Below are positions 15,772 through 22,956 of a stretch of 39,284 bases of DNA, piece by piece. The stretch covers positions 1-39,284 of the forward strand of contig CAYUPI010000051.1 of the NCBI GenBank assembly GCA_964446585.1, read 5' to 3'. Each line of letters begins with the position of its first letter. Position 1 is the stretch's first letter. The DNA is from CAYUPI01 sp964446585. Its GTDB lineage: Bacteria > Verrucomicrobiota > Verrucomicrobiia > Limisphaerales > UBA8199. The translations under genes were made by a program, and so were the position numbers. The notes beneath the pieces were generated by a model that ran no database searches, was not told the DNA's origin, and saw nothing but the letters and a program-made list of their open reading frames with translations.

Positions 15772-17637
15772 GTGCCCAGTCACAATGGCATCTGGAAATT
15801 CCTGAGCATTTTCGGGCCCGCGCTCGTGCTGACGGGAGAGGGCAGGACACAGCAAGGGCTCGTCGTCCAGAATTTCAAGTTTGCTCCCGGGGGTTACTAT
15901 GCTCCGCCGCACGAGAAGCAACTGAAGTCATTGCTCACTGGCGCGAAGGCCCAACCACAATCCGGCGGAATCTATCTGATCACCGACGGCAAGTTCGAGA
16001 CGTTTCGCGAAACTGCTGAACGCGAGCTGTTGGTGGAAACTCCCCAATGCGTGTACGAGGAGGCAGGCGACCATTCGCTCCATTCCCCAGGGCCGCTGAG
16101 TGTCCAGGCAGCAGAAGGCAAATTCTCGATCGCGGGCGAGGGTTTTCAATTTCAGCAAACCAATTCTGCCCTCTACATCTCCAATCGCGTTCGCACGGTG
16201 ATCCACCCTGATCTGCTCCAACCAACATCCGCCTCAGGGCACACCAACCCGTCTTCCAGCCCGGCCAAAGGCATCGAAATACTCTCCAGCCGGTTCGATT
16301 ACACTGGCGATGCCGGCATCGGCCATTATCGCGCAGACGTACGCGTCACCGGCGCTGACTTCACGATGAATGCGGGGAGGTTGCAATTCCTGCTGCCTCT
16401 GAAACTACGCCAGTTGCAGGGACTCACCGCCGAGGACCACGTGCTGTTCGACTCAGGGGACCTTCATGCACAAGGCCAGCAAGCCACCTATTCGCCTGAC
16501 GCGGGTCTAATTCGAGTCTCGGGCCAACCTTCCTGGCAGGCGGCCTTTCGCCAGGGTCGCGGCGACGAATTGGAAATCGACCGCACTAATCGGATCTTTC
16601 GCGCCACTGGCCACGCATATTTGAAGATGGCCGGCCAAAGCCTGGGCGCCACAGGTTTTCTGCCAAGCCCGGACCCAGCCGCGCACGACTCGGTTTCTGC
16701 CACGAATCAGACGGTCGAAATCGAGTCGGGAAACTACGAGATTCGGACTAATTCGGCAGTCTTTCGTGACCGCGTGTTTGTGACACAACGGCTGGGAGAG
16801 CAGTCACAAGGTCAACTGAGCTGTGGCCGGCTGGATGCAACCTTGTCCGGGACCAACCAAATGGACCGGCTGGTCGCGGAAGAGGCCGTCGTCATCCAAC
16901 AAGATGCGAAGCGCTTTACCGCCGACCGCGCGGTTTATTCCGGAACCAACGGCCTTCTGGAATTGACGGGCCACCCGGCCTGGCAGGACGGCCCACGTCA
17001 AGGCCGCGGCGATGTCGTGCTGATGGATGCGCGGCAGAATGAATTGGTTGCGCGCGGCAATGCTTTCCTTCGCTTGCCGGCCGAAGAAATCAGCGCCGCC
17101 TCGGCTGCGCCGGCTACGCAGCAAAAGACTGACGCCGGCGGGTCTGCCGGCGCTCCAGGCCGCTCCCTTCCCGCCACAAACCAGTTCGCGGATATTTCCG
17201 CGCTCGAGTACCGTTTGCAAACCAACTCGGCTGTGTTCCTCGGCGGAGTGCGCATCACGCATCCGCAGATGAATTTGACCAGCGAATCCGTGCGGGCAGA
17301 TTTCCCGAGAGCCGGCGGGACAGCAGAACGGATCCTGGCCGAGCATTCGGTGGAGTTCGATCTCTTAAGCGACAAAGGTGAAAAAATCCATGGCACGGGC
17401 GAAAGGGCCCTGTACACTTACCAGGCAAGCGCCGCGGGCACGAATGATCTCGTCGAGTTAACTGGAAATCCCAAGCTAATCATGACCAACGGTAGCACTT
17501 TCGAAAATCGCGTCATTATCCTGGATCGCGCGCAGGGAAAGTTGATCGCGCCGGGAAAATACATGATTCACGGGGTAACCGAGGCCGGCGCCGTCAAGGC
17601 CCCGGAAACACCGGGAGCGAAAAGAAAACGCAAGTGA
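15772..17637 (+). CDS. LptC/OstA-like envelope protein with three repeated units
   Basis: This encodes 621 residues with a GTG start at 15772; an in-frame stop at 15760 excludes anything longer. A short hydrophobic segment (residues ~8-21) should anchor or export it. Residues ~28-150 have the pattern of LptC (FKFAPGG, ITDGKFETF, VQAAEGKFSIAGEGFQF), and the rest reads like OstA/LptA jellyroll. Three related units are visible, each with a line such as SGQPSWQ, TGHPAWQ or TGNPKLI followed by 'xxGRGDxxxxDxxxxxxxAxGxAxLxx'. LptA is about 180 residues, so this is a much longer, perhaps fused bridge. The lptB gene follows 24 bases later. The likely role is carrying LPS or another amphiphile from the inner to the outer membrane. 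Confidence 0.75.
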   Translation: MPSHNGIWKFLSIFGPALVLTGEGRTQQGLVVQNFKFAPGGYYAPPHEKQLKSLLTGAKAQPQSGGIYLITDGKFETFRETAERELLVETPQCVYEEAGDHSLHSPGPLSVQAAEGKFSIAGEGFQFQQTNSALYISNRVRTVIHPDLLQPTSASGHTNPSSSPAKGIEILSSRFDYTGDAGIGHYRADVRVTGADFTMNAGRLQFLLPLKLRQLQGLTAEDHVLFDSGDLHAQGQQATYSPDAGLIRVSGQPSWQAAFRQGRGDELEIDRTNRIFRATGHAYLKMAGQSLGATGFLPSPDPAAHDSVSATNQTVEIESGNYEIRTNSAVFRDRVFVTQRLGEQSQGQLSCGRLDATLSGTNQMDRLVAEEAVVIQQDAKRFTADRAVYSGTNGLLELTGHPAWQDGPRQGRGDVVLMDARQNELVARGNAFLRLPAEEISAASAAPATQQKTDAGGSAGAPGRSLPATNQFADISALEYRLQTNSAVFLGGVRITHPQMNLTSESVRADFPRAGGTAERILAEHSVEFDLLSDKGEKIHGTGERALYTYQASAAGTNDLVELTGNPKLIMTNGSTFENRVIILDRAQGKLIAPGKYMIHGVTEAGAVKAPETPGAKRKRK

Positions 17638-17661
17638 CACAGGTTCATCGCTTGCAGCAAA

Positions 17662-18453
17662 ATGCTCGAGCCGCAAACAAAACCGCAGACGCAGAAGACC
17701 GGTGGCCGTCCGGCGGCAGCCGGTCTACACGAGCCTTTGCTGCTCACCGAGAAGCTAGTGAAGGAGTATCGTGGCCGGCGCGTCGTCAATGGCGTTTCGA
17801 TCACGGTTTCAGCCGGTGAAATTGTTGGCCTGCTCGGTCCGAATGGCGCCGGCAAGACCACCACATTCAACATGGTCGTGGGCCTCATCCGGCCGGATGG
17901 TGGCGCCGTCAAGTTCCAGCAGCGCGGAATTACGCGCCTGCCCATGCACCGGCGGGCGCGGCTGGGCATGGGCTACCTGACACAGGAACCGTCGATTTTC
18001 CGAAAGTTGACGGTTGAACAGAACCTGCTGGCGATTCTGGAGACCTGCCGTCTGGGCCGGCAGGAGCGAGCGGTGCGGCTGAAATATTTGCTCGATGAAC
18101 TGGACCTGACAGGCTTGGCCAAAAATATCGCCTATACGCTGAGCGGCGGCGAAAAACGGCGGCTGGAAATCACTCGCGCTCTGGTCACAAGCCCCAAACT
18201 ACTGCTGCTGGACGAACCCTTCAGCGGCATTGACCCAATCGCCGTTTATGAAGTCCAGAAAATTGTTCGCCGCCTTAAAGAGCGCGGGTTGGGGATCCTG
18301 ATCACCGATCATAACGTTCGGGAAACTTTGAAGCTGGTGGATCGCGCTTATTTGATTCATAAAGGTGAGGTGCTGTACGAAGGCGCCGCCGAGCAGTTGG
18401 TCAACGATCCCAAAGCCCGCGAAATTTATCTCGGGCCGGATTTTAACCTCTGA
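17662..18453 (+). CDS. lptB: LPS export ABC transporter ATPase LptB
   Basis: This is a 263-residue ATPase of the LptB/LivG type that powers the LptFG transporter. Walker A is GPNGAGKTT (residues 58-66), the Q-loop region is MGYLTQEPSIFRKLTVEQN, the signature is LSGGEKRRLEI, Walker B is KLLLLDEPFSGIDP, and the H-loop is LITDHNVRETL. The stretch AVYEVQKIVRRLKERGLG and the ending DPKAREIYLG are characteristic of LptB. A disordered ~25-residue N-terminal extension is rich in Gln, Thr and Lys. The upstream gene encodes the matching periplasmic component. hprK starts two bases after the stop. lptF and lptG are not in the window. Confidence 0.93.
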   Translation: MLEPQTKPQTQKTGGRPAAAGLHEPLLLTEKLVKEYRGRRVVNGVSITVSAGEIVGLLGPNGAGKTTTFNMVVGLIRPDGGAVKFQQRGITRLPMHRRARLGMGYLTQEPSIFRKLTVEQNLLAILETCRLGRQERAVRLKYLLDELDLTGLAKNIAYTLSGGEKRRLEITRALVTSPKLLLLDEPFSGIDPIAVYEVQKIVRRLKERGLGILITDHNVRETLKLVDRAYLIHKGEVLYEGAAEQLVNDPKAREIYLGPDFNL

Positions 18454-18455
18454 TT

Positions 18456-19403
18456 ATGGCCCACGACACCGTCACCGTTGAGCGGTTCTACACCGCGCAG
18501 TCCAGCGCACTCGAGCTCAACCTGATCGCCGGCGCCAGCGGGCTTAAACGGGTGATTCGCGAGCCGACGGTCAATCGTCCTGGCCTGGTCCTTTCCGGGT
18601 TCACTCGTTACTTCGCTTTCAAGCGCATCCAGGTCATCGGCAATGCCGAAGCGTATTTTCTCAAATCGCTCTCCGCCGAGGAACGCGCTCAGCGATGTGA
18701 AACCTTTTTTTCTCACAAAATCCCGTGCGTCGTCTTTTCGCGCAGTCTGCACCCGGACAAATTATTTCTGAAAGCGGCCGAGCGGGCCGAGGTGCCGATC
18801 TTTCGCTGCCCTTTGGTGACGATGAAATTCATCAACCTGGCAACCCTGGCCCTCGAGATGATGTTTGCTCCGCGCGGCACCGAGATGGGCAGTATGGTGG
18901 ACATCCTTGGCGTGGGCGTCATCATCCGGGGCGAAAGCGGCATCGGCAAGAGCGAGAGTGTGCTGGCCTTGATCGAACGCGGCTACAGCCTCGTGGCCGA
19001 CGACGTCACCAAAGTCGTGTTGGTCGATGGCCGCGAAGTCATGGGCACCAGCGCTGAAGTCACCCGCAATCACATGGAGGTCCGCGGCATCGGCATCATC
19101 AATGTCGCCGCCATGTTCGGCGTTAAGTCCATCCGCCAGGAAAAGCGCGTGGACCTCGTGATCACCCTGAAATCCTGGAACGAGGTGGCCGACGTGGACC
19201 GATTGGGCATGGAACAGGAAACGGTCAAAGTTCTGGGAATTGATATCCCGCACATAACGATCCCGGTGCGGCCAGGCCGCGACTTGGCGCGCCTCATCGA
19301 GGTGGCGGCGTTCCAAACCAAGCTCAAGTCGTCCGGCTACAATCCCGCCAAGGAACTCAACGAGCGGCTCATTTCGCGCATGGCGGCCGCGGCGAAAATC
19401 TAG
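18456..19403 (+). CDS. hprK: HPr kinase/phosphorylase
   Basis: This is a 315-residue bifunctional enzyme that phosphorylates and dephosphorylates HPr at its regulatory serine. The N-terminal domain carries LELNLIAGASGLKRVI and the SSR-like KIPCVVFSR; the kinase domain has Walker A GESGIGKSE near residue 160, LVADDVTKV, and the HprK signature EVRGIGIINV near 210, with KRVDLVITL after it. Length is normal (about 310). The HPr gene follows after about 85 bases, which supports a functional pair. Placement after lptB rather than with sugar-transport PTS genes fits a regulatory, non-transport PTS. Confidence 0.95.
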   Translation: MAHDTVTVERFYTAQSSALELNLIAGASGLKRVIREPTVNRPGLVLSGFTRYFAFKRIQVIGNAEAYFLKSLSAEERAQRCETFFSHKIPCVVFSRSLHPDKLFLKAAERAEVPIFRCPLVTMKFINLATLALEMMFAPRGTEMGSMVDILGVGVIIRGESGIGKSESVLALIERGYSLVADDVTKVVLVDGREVMGTSAEVTRNHMEVRGIGIINVAAMFGVKSIRQEKRVDLVITLKSWNEVADVDRLGMEQETVKVLGIDIPHITIPVRPGRDLARLIEVAAFQTKLKSSGYNPAKELNERLISRMAAAAKI

Positions 19404-19488
19404 AATTTGGTTGGCCAATCCGTGCGCCCTTGGTTAACTAGAATCGACGCCCACGAGCGCGAAGAAGCTGCCGGGCGTGGGTTCCATA

Positions 19489-19752
19489 ATGACAAAAGAC
19501 GTGTTCGTTTCCAACAAGCTGGGCATTCATGCACGGCCCGCCGCCATGTTTGTCAAGACCGCCAATCGTTTTGCCTGCGAGATCTTTGTGGAAAAGGACG
19601 GCGAGAAGGTCAACGGCAAGAGTATCATGGGCTTGATGATGCTCGCCGCCGGACCCGGCAGCAAACTGACCGTGCACGCTCACGGACAGGACGCCTCGCA
19701 GGCCCTGGCCGAGCTCGAAACTCTCTTTAAGCAGAAGTTCGATGAGGCCTGA
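19489..19752 (+). CDS. ptsH: HPr family phosphocarrier protein
   Basis: This is an 87-residue HPr. The histidine that accepts phosphate from enzyme I is in NKLGIHARPAA (His near residue 14), and the serine targeted by HprK is in GKSIMGLMML (near residue 45), so both sites are intact. The ATG at 19489 is preferred over the GTG at 19477 because VFVSNKLGIHARPA then sits at the usual distance. Pairing with hprK suggests it serves in catabolite-type regulation. No enzyme I gene is in the window. Confidence 0.93.
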   Translation: MTKDVFVSNKLGIHARPAAMFVKTANRFACEIFVEKDGEKVNGKSIMGLMMLAAGPGSKLTVHAHGQDASQALAELETLFKQKFDEA

Positions 19753-19761
19753 ACCGGGAAT

Positions 19762-20049
19762 ATGGAATACGTCGAGATCGACATAAGATACGTCGCTCAC
19801 CTCGCTCGGCTCGCTCTCACGCCCGAAGAGGAGAAAAAATTCGGGGCGCAATTGAGTAGTGTGCTGGGCTATATCGAAAAGTTGAAAGAGGTCGATGTGA
19901 GCGGCGTCGAGCCGACCTCCCACGCTGTCCCGCTTGTGAACGTGACGCGCCCGGATGAAATCCAGCCTTCTATGAACAGCCAGGATGCCCTGCGCAACGC
20001 TCCCGCCCAGGCCAACGGGCTCTTTATCGTCCCCAAGATCGTAGAGTAG
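19762..20049 (+). CDS. gatC: Asp-tRNA(Asn)/Glu-tRNA(Gln) amidotransferase subunit C
   Basis: This is a 95-residue GatC, the small subunit that wraps around and stabilises GatA in the amidotransferase GatCAB. Family motifs are RYVAHLARLALTPEEE near residue 9, FGAQLSSVLGYIEKL near 27, and the closing VTRPDEIQPSM... APAQANGLFIVPKIVE. It starts nine bases after the HPr stop, so it is probably on the same transcript. gatA and gatB do not follow; a repeat and an opposed gene do, so gatC is detached from its partners here. Confidence 0.94.
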   Translation: MEYVEIDIRYVAHLARLALTPEEEKKFGAQLSSVLGYIEKLKEVDVSGVEPTSHAVPLVNVTRPDEIQPSMNSQDALRNAPAQANGLFIVPKIVE

Positions 20050-20060
20050 CCTGACGAACC

Positions 20061-20215
20061 GAGGAGCTAAGCTCCAAGCACAAAGCTCCAAACGGACTGC
20101 CTCCGCAGCGAGGCATCAGTTGAGACTTGGAACTTGAGATTTGTTTGGGATTTGGATTTTGGAGTTTGGTTCTTGGCCCTTCCCTGGAGCTTGGTCTTTG
20201 GGGTCTGGAGCTTTT
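20061..20215. repeat. long imperfect palindromic repeat (copy 1)
   Basis: The left arm repeats AGCTCCAAG/AAGCTCCAAA (20064-20092) and the right arm repeats the complement (GGAGTTTGG, GGAGCTTGG, GGAGCTTTT; 20161-20215). An inner stem GCCTC-cgcagc-GAGGC lies at 20099-20114. The right arm stretch GATTTGTTTGGGATTTGG is closely matched in the sdhC-sdhA gap (22906-22930). The element lies between convergent gatC and gmhA and could also end both transcripts. Confidence 0.65.
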
Positions 20216-20216
20216 T

Positions 20217-20786
20217 TCAGACTGCCCACTCCGGATGCTCCATGAACGCGTAACACAGCATATGGCAAATGCCCATGTGCGCATCCTCGACCCGCCCATA
20301 GTGCGTGTCGTTAATCACGATAACTTGCTCGGCAATCTCAGCCATCCGCCCGCGTTTCCCGCCGACCAGCGCCACCGTGCGCAGCCCGTTTTTCCGCGCC
20401 CACTCCAGCGCCTTGACGCAATTGGGTGAATTGCCGCTCACGCTCATCGACAGCGCGACGTCGCCCGCCCGGCCGTAATTCTTCAACTGGCCGACGAAGA
20501 TATCTTCATACGCGTAATCATTGCCCAGGGCCGTCATCCAGCTCACGTTGTCGTTCAACGACAGCACCCGGAACCGTTTGCCCAACTTGTCCGACGCGCC
20601 TTTGCCCAGGTCCGTCGCGAAGTGCGACGCATTCGCCGCGCTGCCGCCATTCCCAAACACCAGGATCTGGCGATCTTGCTTCAGCGCATGTCGAAGCGTG
20701 ACGATGAGCTGCGCCACCGCTTCGGTCGGGATGGAATCGTGCGCCCCTTTCTGCGCTTTAATATAATCCGCTATCCATTGCTTCAT
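20217..20786 (-). CDS. gmhA: SIS-domain sugar-phosphate isomerase, GmhA-like
   Basis: This is a 189-residue SIS-domain protein of the size and layout of D-sedoheptulose-7-phosphate isomerase, the first step of heptose synthesis for LPS core. Seen motifs are LVFGNGGSAANASHFATDLGKG near residues 42-63, ALGNDYAYEDIFVGQL near 84, SVSGNSPNCVKAL near 115, and the ending THYGRVEDAHMGICHML, with the Glu and His expected in GmhA. A related role in phosphosugar regulation cannot be excluded. It is convergent with gatC. A hairpin covers its start codon. Confidence 0.85.
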   Translation of the reverse strand: MKQWIADYIKAQKGAHDSIPTEAVAQLIVTLRHALKQDRQILVFGNGGSAANASHFATDLGKGASDKLGKRFRVLSLNDNVSWMTALGNDYAYEDIFVGQLKNYGRAGDVALSMSVSGNSPNCVKALEWARKNGLRTVALVGGKRGRMAEIAEQVIVINDTHYGRVEDAHMGICHMLCYAFMEHPEWAV

Positions 20787-20799
20787 CCTGAAGAGGATG
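20784..20799 (-). promoter_or_regulatory. hairpin over the gmhA start codon
   Basis: On the minus strand CATCCT-CTTC-AGGATG (20799 down to 20784) forms a 6-base stem with a 4-base loop, and the last three bases of the right arm are the ATG of gmhA. The start codon would be hidden when the stem is closed. No clear ribosome binding site precedes it. Confidence 0.35.
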
Positions 20800-20868
20800 C
20801 AAGCTGTCGCCGCCTTTGTCAGGGGAAATCTGGAGGCGGCTGGGAATCTTGCTTCCAGCCCCGTGCTG

Positions 20869-21780
20869 CTATTTCTGTTGCGTCCGCAGAAACGTCCCCT
20901 TTTGCAACTCTGCGAACGCGCTTTGAAGTTCTTCTTGTGTGTTCATCACAATCGGGCCGTACCAGGCCACAGGTTCCTGCAGCGGTTTGCCGGAGACCAA
21001 CAGGAATCGGATACCCTCTTCTCCCGCCTGCACTTCGACTTCGTCGCCGCGGTCGAATAGCACAAGCGAACGGTTCTCCGCTTCCTTGGGAGGGGTCGTA
21101 TCGGCCCAGCCCAGGCCTTCGGTCGGCACCGCGAGCGGACCGGACGCGTTGCAAAACTTGCCTGAACCAGCGAACACATAAGCAAATGCATGACGCGTTG
21201 TCTCCACTGGGAGCTTCCTGCGCTTTCCCGGCGGCACTGTCACATCCACGTAGATCGGGTCGGTCTCAATCCCTTCCACCGGGCCCCTCTTGCCCCAGAA
21301 CGCTCCGCAAACAACCCGCGCCTTCGTCCCGTCGTCCTCGATAGCCTCAGGGATTTCCATCGCTTTCACTTCCTGGTACCGGGGCGCCATCATCTTCTTC
21401 GATGACGGAAGGTTGGCCCAGAGCTGGAAGCCATGCATTTGGCCTCGTGTGTCGCCCTTGGGCATCTCCTGGTGGATGATGCCGCTGCCGGCCGTCATCC
21501 ACTGGACATCGCCGGCGTCGATGCTCCCGCGGTTGCCCAGGCTGTCGCCGTGCTCGACTGTCCCAGCCAGGACATAAGTGATCGTTTCAATACCTCGGTG
21601 AGGGTGCCATGGGAAGCCCGCCAGATATTCTTCTGGATTTTCGTTGCGGAAATCGTCCAACAAAAGGAAAGGGTCGAAATCCGATGTGTTGCCAAAGCCA
21701 AAGGCGCGGCGCAGATGCACACCTGCGCCTTCAATCGTCGGCTTGGATTTGATGATTCGTTTGATGGGTCTGAGCGACAT
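20869..21780 (-). CDS. pirin family protein (bicupin)
   Basis: This is a 303-residue pirin, a double cupin iron protein; bacterial members such as YhhW oxidise quercetin, and others act as regulators. The metal site is intact: H59 and H61 in WHPHRG, H103 and E105 in IIHQEMP. The C-terminal cupin follows (VTVPPGKRRKLPVE and the pirin_C ending SGKPLQEPVAWYGPIVMNTQEE). It is transcribed away from sdhC with a 284-base shared upstream region. A TTGACA hexamer on the minus strand (21890-21885) with TAGCGT 16 bases on could be its promoter. The substrate cannot be named. Confidence 0.92.
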   Translation of the reverse strand: MSLRPIKRIIKSKPTIEGAGVHLRRAFGFGNTSDFDPFLLLDDFRNENPEEYLAGFPWHPHRGIETITYVLAGTVEHGDSLGNRGSIDAGDVQWMTAGSGIIHQEMPKGDTRGQMHGFQLWANLPSSKKMMAPRYQEVKAMEIPEAIEDDGTKARVVCGAFWGKRGPVEGIETDPIYVDVTVPPGKRRKLPVETTRHAFAYVFAGSGKFCNASGPLAVPTEGLGWADTTPPKEAENRSLVLFDRGDEVEVQAGEEGIRFLLVSGKPLQEPVAWYGPIVMNTQEELQSAFAELQKGTFLRTQQK

Positions 21781-21981
21781 AGAAGCGTCAGTTTTGTTGT
21801 TAAACTCCTGGTCAATCGAAAGTTTTCGGCTTCATGGTTGCAGCGTGGAAATCGCACCGAGCACGCTAACACTGAACCTAACTTTGTCAAAGCGGTGCGA
21901 ACGGTGGCGGCGTTTCCAGTTTCGAACGATAACTTCCTCTAACTATTCACTTACGCATTACTTAAGACTGTCTAACCTATA

Positions 21982-22011
21982 TTGACGCCCTCAGGATTCG
22001 ATTAGTAGATT
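21982..22011 (+). promoter_or_regulatory. candidate promoter of the sdhCAB operon
   Basis: TTGACG (21982-21987) and TAGATT (22006-22011) are separated by 18 bases, 53 bases before the sdhC start. The -35 box differs from consensus at one position, the -10 at two. It sits in the AT-richer part of the gap. This is a pattern match only. Confidence 0.3.
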
Positions 22012-22064
22012 GCACTTTATTGCTCGATAGTGCGCAAGAAATGGCCAGCCGGGTGCGGAGCGCA

Positions 22065-22781
22065 ATGAACATTTGCACAAACCTTTTTCAATCATCAATC
22101 GGGAAGAAATTCCTTATGGCGATGAGCGGAATGGTTCTGTTCCTGTTTGTAATTGGGCACCTGGCGGGAAACCTGCAGATCTTCCTCGGTCCGGAAGCCA
22201 TCAACCGCTACGGACATTTCTTGCAATCCAATCCGGAGTTGATTTGGCCGGCCCGCCTGGTCCTGTTGTTCATGATCGGCTTGCACGTCTGGTCGGCTGC
22301 GAAACTGTCGTTCGAAAATCGAGCCGCGCGACCGGTGCCCTACGCGCAATATCAACCGGTGGGCTCCAGCTACGCCTCGCGCACGATGATGATGAGCGGC
22401 CTCATTATCCTTGTTTTTGTAGTCTATCATATCCTTCACTTCACGGTCCAGGTCCAGTCCGTCAATTTGACGGGCCAGAACTTCGTGGACCTCACCGATG
22501 CCGAAAAGCGCCACGACATCTTCAAGATGATGGTTACGGGCTTCCGAAATGGCTGGGTGTCGGGTTTTTACCTGTTGGCAATAGCGCTGCTCTGCCTGCA
22601 CCTGAGCCATGGCGCCAGCGCCATGTTTCAATCGCTCGGCTGGAAGAATCGGACCTATGGACCGGTCCAGGACAAATTGGCGAGCATCGTGGCAGTGCTC
22701 ATTTTCTTCGGTTACAGCTCAATTCCGATCGCGATATTGCTCGGGTATGGAGGGAATTACTTGCGGAAAGGAGGGCCTTAA
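22065..22781 (+). CDS. sdhC: succinate dehydrogenase cytochrome b subunit (B-type)
   Basis: This is a 238-residue membrane anchor that binds haem b and links the Sdh flavoprotein to quinone. Five membrane spans are visible (about residues 18-38, 62-84, 107-130, 158-180 and 205-228), with histidines placed as haem ligands in VIGHLAGN, IGLHVWSA, VYHILHF and LHLSHG. One large cytochrome subunit without SdhD is the B-type arrangement known from Bacillus, Wolinella and Bacteroidota. The ATG at 22065 has GGAG six bases ahead; ATG 22041 would add eight residues. sdhA follows after a repeat-filled gap. Confidence 0.9.
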   Translation: MNICTNLFQSSIGKKFLMAMSGMVLFLFVIGHLAGNLQIFLGPEAINRYGHFLQSNPELIWPARLVLLFMIGLHVWSAAKLSFENRAARPVPYAQYQPVGSSYASRTMMMSGLIILVFVVYHILHFTVQVQSVNLTGQNFVDLTDAEKRHDIFKMMVTGFRNGWVSGFYLLAIALLCLHLSHGASAMFQSLGWKNRTYGPVQDKLASIVAVLIFFGYSSIPIAILLGYGGNYLRKGGP

Positions 22782-22784
22782 GTG

Positions 22785-22945
22785 AAATCCCAAATCCCAA
22801 AACTCAAATCCCCAAGAAGCTCCAAGTCTCAAACACCAACAACCGACTTCGGAACCCGAATTCAAATTACGCGATCGTCGCGTGGCCAATTGTCGTTTGG
22901 TGGTTGGGATTTGTTTGGAATTTGGGTTTTGGATTTTGAGATTTT
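22785..22945. repeat. long imperfect palindromic repeat (copy 2) inside the sdh operon
   Basis: The left arm (GAAATCCCAAATCCCAAAAC, 22785-22804, and on to 22831) pairs imperfectly with the right arm (TTTGGGTTTTGGATTTTGAG, 22921-22940). It shares wording with the copy at 20061-20215. It occupies nearly the whole gap between sdhC and sdhA, ending 12 bases before the sdhA start, where a ribosome binding site is not visible. Confidence 0.65.
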
Positions 22946-22956
22946 CTTCTTCTGAT

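Noticed and set aside
15673..15921. N-terminal extension of the HAD hydrolase
   Set aside because: The extra 83 residues overlap the divergent OstA/LptC-like gene and do not fit the HAD fold; they are open by chance.
22882..22956. Upstream extension of sdhA
   Set aside because: The extra residues are the translation of the palindromic repeat, and sdhA family alignment begins near the ATG at 22957.
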